DNA of 64,000 bases from positions 248,001 through 312,000 of the forward strand of contig OZ025659.1 of the NCBI GenBank assembly GCA_964019335.1. Direction: 5' to 3'. A model generated the notes under the pieces. The model searched no databases. It was not told the origin of the DNA and was given only the letters and a program-made list of their open reading frames with translations. Each line of letters begins with the position of its first letter. Position 1 is the stretch's first letter. Made by a program: the position numbers and the translations under genes. Positions 30,646 through 41,055 of this stretch are shown here, in pieces. The DNA is from Diplonema japonicum. Lineage: Eukaryota; Euglenozoa; Diplonemea; Diplonemida; Diplonemidae.

Positions 30646-33600
30646 TCATCCCATCGACCCTCCTATCGCCGCCACATGGTTCCTAGGCAACGAACGCAGT
30701 GCGTGCTCCGGAATAACAAGCACTTCTGAGTCGGGTGTGTACAGGGAAGACGGAGGCTTCTGCGAAAAGGTAGCCTCGATAGGGTTCAAAGGGTTAAACT
30801 CGGGGACAACGGAGGACAACGACGAAGGGGGCTGGCTGTGCTTCTGACCAGGAGGGGCATCATGGTCCTGATCAACGCTCTCAGTACGGTAGGTCTCTTC
30901 TTGCTGAGCGTCCTTGCTGTCCTTCGCCCTTGTGAACAACACGAACAACCCCACCCCAAGGCATATCAGCAGCAAACCTGACAACACTATCAAAGCAATG
31001 ACCCAAGCTGCCAGAGCACTTCCGTCATCATCATCCGTGACTGCAACAGGTGTTTTGACGACACCCTCTGCAGATGTCAGCCCGACTAGCCTTATGTCCC
31101 GCCTCACCGTTTCAGCCGCTGCGCTGTTCCCGCCCATCAGCACAAGGAATGCTTCCCCCAAAGCAGCGGGCATCGTGAACTCCACTACTGTATCCGGGTC
31201 GATTTTCTTGATAACGACGTCGCTGGGAGACGCGCCTACCGCTTTGCTGACCGTGTTTTTGAAAATGTTTTGGTCGAAAGTCGCACGTGGGGTGTCCAGT
31301 ACCGCGCGGAGCAACATGACACCATCGTCAGATATTATAATGGTCAGCTGTGCTGGAAGTGCCTGCAATCCTGTAGGGTCTCTTGCGATTATTACCACTG
31401 ACGTGTTCCCCACTACGCCAGGTGCCGTCACAAAGCTGAGCACTCCTGTTGGTGAGATTGTCGGGAGCCCCCCGGAGCTGAACAGCGATGGCTGTGTGAC
31501 TGACGTTTCGAATACTACATCTTGTGCTTCGTCTGGAGGTCCGCCTGCAACTTGTGTTGCCCATTGCAGGTTCACTTGTCCTTGATTTCTTGCTGCCCTC
31601 ACGATTGCCACTCCCGGGGTGAACCTTGGTGGGTCTTCGACAGCCTGGACATCAATCGTGAAGGATGCTACTTCTGTCCTGTCGATCCCGCCGTGTGCCG
31701 TGCCACCGTCATCCACAAGCACTACCATTACTGTTGCCTGTCCGTTTGTGTCCGCAGCCAAGGTGTAGCCGACATCACCGCCGCTTGTGACATACGGCGG
31801 TACCTTGAACATCCCCGGTCTGTTGTGCGTTGCCGTGAACGTCAGCTGTGATTGGTCAGTTTTTCTTTTTTTTTTTCTTCCACCCATACCTTCTGCATTA
31901 CTTCGTCTGCCGGCCCCGGTACAATGTTTGTTGCCCACTGTCTTGCGATCACAGGGAGGCTGTCTTCAACCACCTGCAGCGTTTTATAAAAAAAGAAGAA
32001 AAAAAACTGTCGTACCTTCATGTCGGCGCCGATGGTAAAGGCGGGCCTGTCGTTTACAGGGGTGATGGTGATGTAAAAGAACGCCGTGGTGGAGTCCCTC
32101 CCCGCGTTTTGGACCCCTCCGTTGTCGGAGAGCGTGACGTCCACCTTGAAGACGCCATTGACATCAGGAGCGGGGGTGAAGGTGAGGTCGCCTGTCGCTG
32201 GCCAGACCTTAGGGGGCGCCGTGAAGGCGGCGAGGTTGGACGTGGTCGTGAAGGTAAGAGCCTGGCCTGTCTCATACGCACCGGGAGTGATGTCTTTGGC
32301 CCACCCAGCCCATATCTGTGCCCCTGAGTCCTCGAGGACGGCCACATCGCCGCTCATTGTGAAGCCAGGAGCGTCGTTGACGGAAGTGATGAAGAAGACC
32401 ACTGTTGTGAGACGTGACTCGGCCCCGCTGCTGTCCACAGCCACAATGTCCACGATCACTTCACCGCTTACGTCAGGCTTCAGGTTGAAGCACAGGTCGC
32501 CCGTCGCGCTGTCGATCGTCGGCACCGACTCGAACACGTTGTCTTTCCTGGACGTCAGCCTGAACTCCACCGTCTGGTCCTTCTCATTAGGCGGTCCCGC
32601 CATGATATCTGTAGCCCACCCTTCCACACACTGCGGCAATGTGTCCTCTAAAATACTTATATCAGCGCCCTTTGAAAAGGTAGGCACGTCGTTCACAGGG
32701 ACGATCTCAATGCTGAAGACTTGGATGTCGCTGGTGTCTGAGTTCCCGTTTCCTGTGTCGATGAGCCGCACGGACAGGCTGGTTGTGCCGTACTGATTCA
32801 GCGCAGGCGTGAAGGACAGGACGCCCTCGGGAGATACAGCAGGCTGTTCTGTGAACAGGTCAGGGATGGCAGGGACCACTTCGAACCGCACCCCTTGGCT
32901 GTCTTCGTTTGGACCCCTGCTGATCATCGTGGCCCACTCTGCTGCGTACCTCCCGGAGTCTTCCAGCACGCTCACGTCCATGCCCCGCCTGAAGGACGGA
33001 ATATCATTCACGTTCTTAATGTTGATTGTAAACGACGCCTTTTTGGTGTCCTGGCACCCGTTGGCCGTCCCACCGTTGTCCTGCAGCACGATGTTCACAG
33101 TTGCCACACCAAAGGCATCTGCAGCAGGTGTGAAGGTGAGGTCGCCTGTGGCAGGCGAAACGGCAGGTAGCTGCGAGAAGAAGGCCTCGAACTCAGCAGG
33201 CGTTTCTAAGGAGACCACCTTCAGAACCTGGTGGCGCTCATCCAGGGGGCCTGTAGCGAGTTGTTCCATCCATCTTGCGAATGACACTGGGCCTGCATCC
33301 TCAGCTACCTCAACGTTCCCAGCCTGCAAGAACTGCGGGGGGTCGTTACACGCCTCGACCGTGACCAGCATATCCTGGCAGTAGGTGTCGACGCCGTCCA
33401 GGCAGCTGTCCTGCACGTTCACTCCGCCGTCATCTTTCAGGCACACCTCGACTCTGCTCTGCCCATTGGCGTCCTGTGCCAGCGTGAACGTGAGATCACC
33501 GGTGATGGGGGAGATGGCGGGCGGCACTCTGAACAGCGCAGGGTTTTCAGGCTTCATAATGAACTCTAGAGCCTGACCCCCTTCTGACCCAGGGTCTTTC

Positions 33601-36600
33601 GATGGCCCTTTTGAGATACTCTTAGCCCACACTGGTGAGAAGAAGGGCGGTGCGTCCTCTTGAATGACAATGTCACCCGACCCCCTAAAGTAGGGAGCGT
33701 CGTTGACGGGCTGCAGGGTGATGGGGAAGGTCTCACGCTTCGCGCAATTCACGTTGGGAGGGATGCGGGAGCCGTCGTCGCACAGCAGCACTGTAACTAT
33801 TCCAACTCCATTGGCATCTGGTGCAGGTGTGAAGGTCAGTGTGCATGTGTCCTTGTCAATGGTAGGCTGGATGGTGAAAAGAGCCGGGTTGTCGACTGTG
33901 AGAGTAAACGTGAGTTGCTGTTGATGTGGAGGGCAGTTCTCGTTGATGAGCGGCCCGGGGGTCTGGTCGGAGCACCAGTTGGGCACTGTCTGCGGTCCGT
34001 CGTCCTCACAAGCAACAACGTCTGTTCCCTTACGGAAGGAGGGTGCATCGTTCACGCACTTGATGTTGAGCGGGAAGGTCTGCGTGTCAGACCTGTCGAC
34101 ACCGCTGTGCTCGACGCCCCCCGAGTCGATCAGCGTCACAGACACCGTCGAGATGCCGCACACGTCTTTTGTAGACCTGAAACAGAGCTCCCCATCAGGC
34201 GACAGTGTGGGCGCCACATCGAACAGATCCACCTCAGTGTGGGTGAGCTCGTACCGCAGCGTCTGCCTGTCGCAGATGCCCTTGTCGAAAGACTCTAAAG
34301 GCCCCGCACTGGACTCTTTCACCCACTGTACACATGTCGACCCACTGTCTTCATCGACAGCCACTTCACCCAGTCCAGAGAAGGTGGGCTTGTCATTGAC
34401 GGGCAGCACGTTGATCGTGAACTTGCACGTTGCCGCATTGTTGGAGGCCTGCCCGTCATCGAGCATAACGTGTACCTCAGTGGTCCCGCACTGGTTAGGC
34501 CCTGGTGTGAAGGAGAGCGTCCCTGTGCCAGGATCGATGACAGGCGGGCTTGTGAAAAGTGTGGGCTTGTCGGGTGTCAGGGTGAAGCTAAGCTGCTGGG
34601 CGGCCTCATCTGCAGGCCCCGCCGTGACATCAGTAACAAAGGTCAACTTAGTAAAAGCACCCCGATCCTCGAGCACAGTCACGTCCTTCCCGCAAGTGAA
34701 GCAGGGTGCGTTGTTCACAGGGAGGATCTCTAGCTGCATTGTTTTCACGGTAGTGTCCGACCCCGGGCATGCGGCAGTGTTGATGCCGCTGCCATCGTCC
34801 TTTGCGGTGATAGTGAGCGTCATCGGCGTCACGGTGTTCGCACCCACCTTCGTTGTGAAGGAGAGGGTCCCTGTGGTTGGGTCTACACTTGGCGGCACTG
34901 TGAACAGTGAAGCAGCATCATTGGGGACGGAAACATCGAAAGTGACACCTTGTGTGTTCTCGAACATCCCGGGGTTGATATCTGATATCCAGTTGGGAAA
35001 GCTCCTGGCGCACCCTTGTGCTACAGTGGGCAATGTGCACCCATTGGGGTCATATGGGGCAAGGCACTCAGTAACGGATGTCCCTAAGAGGTCGGATTTG
35101 ATGGCGAATGTAGGCGGGTCGTTGGAGGGCCTTACGGTGATCACATAATTCTCCGGTTCCGACGTGCGGGCAGGGGAGCCATCATCAGTGAGTGTGACGG
35201 TCAGTGTCGCGTCCCCATATGCGTGCGGTGCTGTGGTGAAGGAGAGCGTCCCTGAGGGGGAGATTGTGGGCGGGGACGAAAACAGATTGTTATTGTCCGT
35301 CGTCACGGTGAAGGCGACGCTCATTTGGTTCTCGTCGAAGACGTCGGGCCCCGCGCGGATCAGCGTTGCAAAGGAGCTCTGCACGTACCCGTTGACAGCC
35401 TCATCCTCACACAGCAAAATCGCACACACCTCTCCTGTACACGTTGTTTTCTTCGCACAGCACACAGGCCCCAGATGAAAGGTCGGTATGTCGTTCACAC
35501 AGTCCACCTTTATCTGGTACGTCTTTCTGGTGGATGTCATCCCTTTCCCATTGCAGGTCTGCACGTCGCCGTCATCTGACAGCAAAATGTCCAAGTTGGC
35601 CACGCCGCACATGTCCGGTGCCAGCTCGAAGCTCAACCTTGCAGTCGAGGTGGCAACAAGATCGATGTGCGGCTGCACTTTGAACAATTTGTTGTTGTCG
35701 TTTGTCACCGTGAAAGACAGCACCTGCCCAGACTCATCAGGCGGTCCGCGAGAGATGGCGGTCACGAACGCAGGCCAGTCAGTGAGGGCCGCTGGGTCGT
35801 CTTCTGTAACCACGAGCGGCGGCGAGGGAGGGAGCGTGAAGGTCGGAGCGTCCGACACAGGCCGCACTGTGATGGTGAAGGTGCATGTCGGACCTCTATT
35901 TGACCCCGGTGGGCCGGCGGGACCCGTGTCGCGAGAGTTTACAGTCACTGAGGCGATCCCGTTGGCATTGGGGGCCAATTGAAACGTTAACGTACCTGCA
36001 GCGTCAATAGCAGGGCCGTTCACAAACAGCGAAGGGTTGGTGTTTACAAGGCTGAATTGCAATGTCTGCCCTTCGTAACCCAGCCCCACACCTTCGTTCA
36101 CAGCTCCGATGTTGATGTTGGTAGCCCATTGATTACCGTCCGTGTAGATGGGAGGGGTGGGTGGGACGTCCAGGTTGAACAAGTCCTCGCAGACGATAAT
36201 GTCTGGCCCGCATGTGTAACTAGGAGGGTCGTTGATGGCGTTGATGACAATCGACAATCTGCAGCATGTCGAGATCGGGTCGCACGACTTATCGTTAGGC
36301 GGGTCGCCTCCATCGTCGCGCAGCCTTACATACAGCTCCACAACACGCCCAAAGGTGTTGGCGTCCGGGCGTGCGGTGAAGGTGAGGGTCCCTGTTGCGG
36401 TGTCGATGCTGGGCGGCACGAGAAAAAGGTTTGCGTTATCCGGATTGATCCATTCCAGGTCGAAGAAGAGGTTCTGTGTGTTCTCCGAGGCGTCGAGCAC
36501 GCCGTTGCCCTTGCTGATCTGTGACGCCCAGCCGGCCACGCTGACGGGCCCCGCGTCCTCGTCCACAACAATGTTGTTCCCGCACGTGAAGGACGGGGGG

Positions 36601-37547
36601 TCGTTGTCGCAGGTCACCGTGATCGTGAAGGTCCTGACGGGGGCCATGGTGTCCGACCCACCGTTGTTTGTACCACCATTGTCACGCAGCTCCACAGTGA
36701 CCACGGCAGTCCCGCACATCCCAGGTGCAGCAGTGTAGACAAGGTCAGCGGTTGAAGGGTTCATCGCGTCCCACAAAATGGTCGGCTGTATTGTGAACAA
36801 CGGATTGTTGTTGTTGGTGACCGTGAAGGTAAGCAGTTGTTCCAATTCGAAGTTCGTGATGGCTGCACGGGAGTCCCCGGCACCCTTGTTGATGTTGAAG
36901 GCCCAGTTGACTACCCGGATGGGCCCTCCATCCTCCCGGCTGGTGAAATCGCCGAGATCCACAAACCTTGGAGGGTCATTGACACACTCTATGGTGATAA
37001 CAAACTCCACCTCAACGCTGACGTGGCAGTCTGTAGGCGAGCACGCACCTGGGCACACAAAGGGCACACCGTTGGAAGGGATCCCATCGACACAGGCGGG
37101 GTTCCCCGTGTCGCGGAGTTCGACAGAAACTGGAGTTGCACCACACTGGTCAGGTGCAGGGGTGAAGGTCAACAGTCCAGTGTCAGAGATCACAGGCTGT
37201 GAGGAGAACAGTGTGGGGTCAGTTGCCACCACCGTGAAGAAGAGGCCTTGTGTACCTGAGTTAGTAGGCCGCCCTGCCACTATAGGTCCGTCACCATCCA
37301 CGATATTGGTGGCCCATACTTGTGGGCCGTAGACACCGCTGTCTTCCACTACAGTGAGGTCGCTTCCTCTGTCAAACAAAGGGTTGTGGTTGGGTATCCC
37401 TGCTCCCGGGAGGGTGGATGTGTGGTCCAGTACCCGTCCCCACCTCGCTTTTTCCTGTCGCCGCTTCTCTTGTTCCTTCTCTTCCCGGCCCAACGGCGCC
37501 CCCAGCGCAACCCCCGCCAGCGTCACAACGAGGAACAGCACGTTCAT
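30646..37547 (-). CDS. Giant type I membrane protein with ~17 tandem-95-like repeats
   Basis: Exons 37547-32016, 31973-31890 and 31845-30646 encode 2271 residues. Introns of 42 and 44 nt are spliced in phase 0. A signal peptide (MNVLFLVVTLAGVALGA) is followed by about 17 copies of a 100-130-residue beta-rich repeat. Its consensus words are NDPPxF, G-x-D-x3-V-x-ED-x-G, W-A-x2-I-x2-GP-x2-E, LFxxPPxI, LxFTPAP and VxLxDDGG. This is the plan of bacterial tandem-95/cadherin-like adhesion repeats, with DD/DDG turns that could hold Ca2+. Repeats 4, 6 and 7 carry Cys-rich insertions. Next come a SEA-like segment with FKNTVSKAVGASPSDVVI, one TM helix (AAWVIALIVLSGLLLICLGVGL) and a cytoplasmic tail of about 100 residues. 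It is likely a cell-surface adhesin. Ligand unknown. Confidence 0.88.
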
Positions 37548-37998
37548 TGCATATGGTTGTTCCTCCTACAGAGCGGTTGGGGTGTGTAGAAAGGGGATAA
37601 AAAAAGAAGAAAAAGACGTTGGGTTATCTCGTTTTCTTTTATCATTTTCTTTTGTTTGAAATAATAAAGTGCCTTGAAAAAAATAAGAACAAAAAAAATA
37701 TTTGACCTTTTGTTTTCCTCTTTTTTTTCTTCTTTTATATCCTCTCCCATTCTCAAGAAATGCATGTATACGGTTGGTGTCGCCAGCATAGCATCGTGGG
37801 GGGGGGCTTCAAAATTTCAACGGGGGAGGGCAGACACAAAAAAAGGAAAAAAAAAGAAGAATGTTTGCACAAATTTCAACTCCTCCTTTTTTTTCCTTGT
37901 GTCCAGATAAAAAAAAAAAAAAAAAGAGGGTAATCAAAACGATCAAAAAAGAAAACTTTTTTTTGACACTCGAAAAAAAAAAAAAAAAAAAAAAAAAA
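37548..37998. other. Intergenic, AT-rich
   Basis: No gene seen. It holds T/A homopolymers (an A-run at 37974-37998) and a short G-run near 37798. On the minus strand it must include the 3' UTR of the large repeat protein's upstream neighbour and the acceptor for the repeat protein itself. Confidence 0.45.
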
Positions 37999-38973
37999 TC
38001 ACGCTTCCTTCTTGACCCTAAACGCATAGCACCTCGCTTGGTAGTCAAACCATAAGTAGAAAGGTGCTTGAAGCAGTACCATAATGGGTTGAAGGAGCGC
38101 TTCAGCGACAAAAAACGCACGAGGGGTGATACCAGACATGGTGGAGACGAGAATGTTTTGCAGAATATCGACAGACTGGATGTGGTAGTCGCCGAGGAGG
38201 AGGGATGTGACTGATTGCCTGGCAACGGCTTCCGGTTGGTAAGGGGAGGCGGGGAAGCACTGCAGGGTTTCCTTCGGTTTTGTTTCATTCTCCTTCTTGA
38301 AGCCCGGCGTGTCGGTGTCAGGAGGGTAGCAAATGCTCACTTTGATACCAAACCCGTTCAACTCAGAACGAAGCGCATCAGCAAAACCCCTCAACGCGAA
38401 TTTTGTCGGGCTGTACGATGAATAACCAATGAAAGAGCAGACACCAGCTGCAGACGACACAATCATGATCCTCCCACCGCCATTTGATATCATAGATGGG
38501 ACTGCAGTTTTAATAACATTAACATTTCCCATGTAATTCAGGTTCATGCACCTCTCGAATATTTCTGGATCTTGTTCCAAGAAGTATCCAGGGTAGGATG
38601 CACCTGCTGAGGTGACAAGGAGATGGGGTGCTCCATGTTCTTCAATTGTTTTTCTAAACACGCTTTTGACAGTTGTTAGCGATGTTACGTCCATGCATGA
38701 GTAGCTGATCTTTCTATCGGGTTTGGCGAATTTTTTGAGTTCCTCGCATGCGGTTGCCAGCTTGTCTTCGTTTCTTGCCATAAGGATCACGTTGGCGCCT
38801 CTCTTCAGGAACTCCTCTCCCAAGGACTTTCCTATCCCCTCAGAACCGCCTGTGATGTAGACGACCTTGCCGTTGATGTCTTCAGGCTTGGTTAGCATCC
38901 TTCTGATGAATGGTAGCACCACCAGGCCAGCCACAACCCAGCACCATGATGAGCAGCAACAGGATGGGAGCAT
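37999..38973 (-). CDS. KDSR: 3-ketodihydrosphingosine reductase (KDSR/TSC10)
   Basis: Short-chain dehydrogenase that reduces 3-ketodihydrosphingosine to dihydrosphingosine with NADPH, the second step of sphingolipid synthesis in the ER. Residues 1-25 are a Cys-rich hydrophobic anchor. The Rossmann motif TGGSEGIGKS follows, then the catalytic Ser region VSSAAG, and Tyr/Lys in YSPTK. The family-specific YPPDTDTPGF and ENETKPKET are both present and separate it from other SDRs. Hydrophobic stretches near the C-terminus fit its membrane association. The protein ends KKEA, a KKxx ER-retrieval signal. The 324-residue length is normal. Start 38973; the upstream open frame is Phe-rich homopolymer and excluded. 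Confidence 0.9.
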   Translation of the reverse strand: MLPSCCCSSWCWVVAGLVVLPFIRRMLTKPEDINGKVVYITGGSEGIGKSLGEEFLKRGANVILMARNEDKLATACEELKKFAKPDRKISYSCMDVTSLTTVKSVFRKTIEEHGAPHLLVTSAGASYPGYFLEQDPEIFERCMNLNYMGNVNVIKTAVPSMISNGGGRIMIVSSAAGVCSFIGYSSYSPTKFALRGFADALRSELNGFGIKVSICYPPDTDTPGFKKENETKPKETLQCFPASPYQPEAVARQSVTSLLLGDYHIQSVDILQNILVSTMSGITPRAFFVAEALLQPIMVLLQAPFYLWFDYQARCYAFRVKKEA

Positions 38974-40620
38974 TTTTTTTTTTTTTTTCACCCGTCTTTT
39001 TTTTTTGTGGAATGAGTTGCAAAGAACGGGGGGAACAAAAAAGAGAAAAAAAAAAGAAAAGAAAAGAAACCAAAGCTGTTGCATAGAAACTGAAATAGAC
39101 TTAACGAACTGAGAGAGGAGAGCGTGTGGGGGGGGGGGGGGGATGTTTCTTTTTTATTTCCTTTTTTTTTTCTTGGAAGACCATTGTTTTCGAAATATGG
39201 AAAAGAAAAAAAAATGTTTGAGAGAAGGGAGGGAAAACTTCCTTTGAAAAAGAAAAAGAAGAAAAAAAAAAACCCAACAGCATCTAAGTGGGAAGAAAGA
39301 AGGGGCAGGGGGGGTATGCGCAACCAGTTATAACGGCCTAGTTTTTTTTTTTTTCACTCCTCTTTTTGTTGAGAACAGCTTTCATTTTTTTTAATGTGTC
39401 GTAGTAATAGTCAGTGGAGGTGGGGAAAAGAAGAAAAGAAGACGAAAAAAAACTAAACGTTACCCCCCCTTTTTTTCCCCATCTCGAACACATCCTCTGG
39501 TTTTGTAAACAACTCTCTCTCTTTTTTTTATTTTTTTTAAATCTTTTTATTTTTATTTATTTATTTATTTAAACCCTCATTAATACGTAAAATCCCCTTG
39601 ACAGTACGTTTAAAAAAAAAAAGAATAATCCACAAGAAAAGAAAACCCGCGTTGCCTTGTTTATAATCTGCCTACTCACAGAAAAAAAAAACTACATTTT
39701 TTTTTTTCTTTTTTACATTTTCTTTCTACGCAAAAAAAAAGGGAAAAAAAAACCGGAGAGAAAGGGAACTGGAACAGAAAAAAAAAAGAAAATGAAGTGG
39801 GGTGGGCGAAGGAGAATTGAAAGGCAAAAAAAAAGCAAAAAGCCAAAGGTGGACGGGGGGGGACACGAAAATAAGACTGTGTTCCCTTCGGGAATTGTGC
39901 CCTCTTATTCGTTTCTTTCTTTTTTTTTCCCCCCGGGGTGGCTACACAATAATTTTCGGGGGCTTTAGCCTGGTAAATTAAAGTGCTCCCGGTTTCTCTT
40001 CTCATAAGGGCAAAAGTAATAATACTGTGGGGAAGGAAGGGAATGTCAAATGCTGCACCGCATGCAACACGTGAAGAGGGGAAAGAGGAGAAGAGGGAGA
40101 GGTGGCCACTGCTGCAGGGGCTTTTCTTTTTATTTTTGCATCATTATTATTTTTTCACCCTCCTTATTTTTCTTCATTAGCTCTTTTCATAGTTTTCTTT
40201 TTTTTTTGGACCCTCCCCTCGACCCCTCTTTCCCCCGGTAATTTTACACCACAAAATAAATAAATTTGTTAAAAGGCAAGATTGGGAGGAGGGGGGGGGG
40301 TTTTTGAAATAAAATCTAGCTTTTTTCTTTCTTTCTCGTGTTTGTTTTTTCTTCTTTTTCTTTTTCGTTCCCGTTTTTTGTTTTGCCCCCCCCCCCTTTT
40401 CTCCCACCCTCCATTTTTTCTTCTTTCCAGGGAAGGTAAAAAGAAAAAGAGGGGGGGGGCAGGTATAAGGTTAGTTCTTTTCTCTTTTTTTTTTAAACTG
40501 TTGCTACAATAAAAAGAAAGTTTTTTTTTCCTTTTCTTTCTTTTTTTTTAACATCACTCTCTAAACTTTGAAGGGACCGGCGAAGTTCCTTGTTTCCACC
40601 TTTTTTATTTATTTGTTTTT
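38974..40620. other. Long gene-free stretch
   Basis: No gene seen in about 1.6 kb. It consists of mixed homopolymer runs (G-run 39128-39142, T-runs, C-runs near 40387) and AT-rich unique sequence. ORFs here are made of Lys, Phe or Pro runs only. Confidence 0.5.
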
Positions 40621-40630
40621 TGAGTTTAAT

Positions 40631-41045
40631 TCCGCAAATTTACATGAGGAAAATTCTGCAGAACGATAAAAATCAGAAATCGCTTTGCATTGACTAGTAA
40701 ATGCAAAGTGAAGTAATAGGCTAAACTTGGCTTAAAAAAGTGCCGTAAATGCAAAGTAAATCTGATTTTTACTCCGAGCAGTTTTCGGGCTTTTTCGGTA
40801 TTCATCTTCATTTTTTTGAATCTGGCGGCTGCTAACGCCGTAGGTCAGTGGTCAGACCCTCGGCCAGTGTTTCGGGTCGTGGGTTCAAGCCCCGAACGTC
40901 CGTTTTTTTTTTGAATCCGATTTCCAAACAAAAAAAAGTTTGCATTCCAGTACTTGAATAATTGCAGTCAATGAGAAAATTTAGCCTTATTTTTGCAGCA
41001 GTTTTGTGTCGGAAATTTCCCTCATGTAACTGTTACAAAATTAAA
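40631..41045. mobile_element. MITE-like element with TIRs and a tRNA-like core
   Basis: The ends carry inverted copies of TTACATGAGG(G)AAATT (about 40640-40655 and 41019-41034), about 400 bp apart. Inside are further inverted words (AATCAGAAATC / CTGATTTTTACT, with ACTCCGAGC and ACTCGGAGTG) and a pol III-type core. There is no ORF. Its right flank merges into the 3' end of the kinase gene, whose last codons and stop (41056) lie in AATAAAAATCAG-type repeat sequence shared with the element. Confidence 0.5.
40833..40907 (+). ncRNA. tRNA-like sequence (box A/box B), probably tRNA-derived repeat
   Basis: GGTC-AGTGGTCA-GACC forms a perfect D-arm with a box A-like TAGGTCAGTGG. GGGTTCAAGCCC matches box B, and the stretch ends in a run of nine T on the plus strand, a pol III terminator. 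The spacer between the D-arm and T-loop is about 3 nt too short for a normal anticodon arm plus variable loop, and the acceptor stem does not pair. This looks like a decayed tRNA gene or a SINE head rather than a working tRNA. Confidence 0.35.
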
Positions 41046-41055
41046 TTAAAAAATA

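Noticed and set aside
40833-40907. A functional tRNA gene
   Set aside because: The D-arm and box B are good, but the acceptor stem does not pair and the anticodon region is too short. It is kept only as a tRNA-like repeat.
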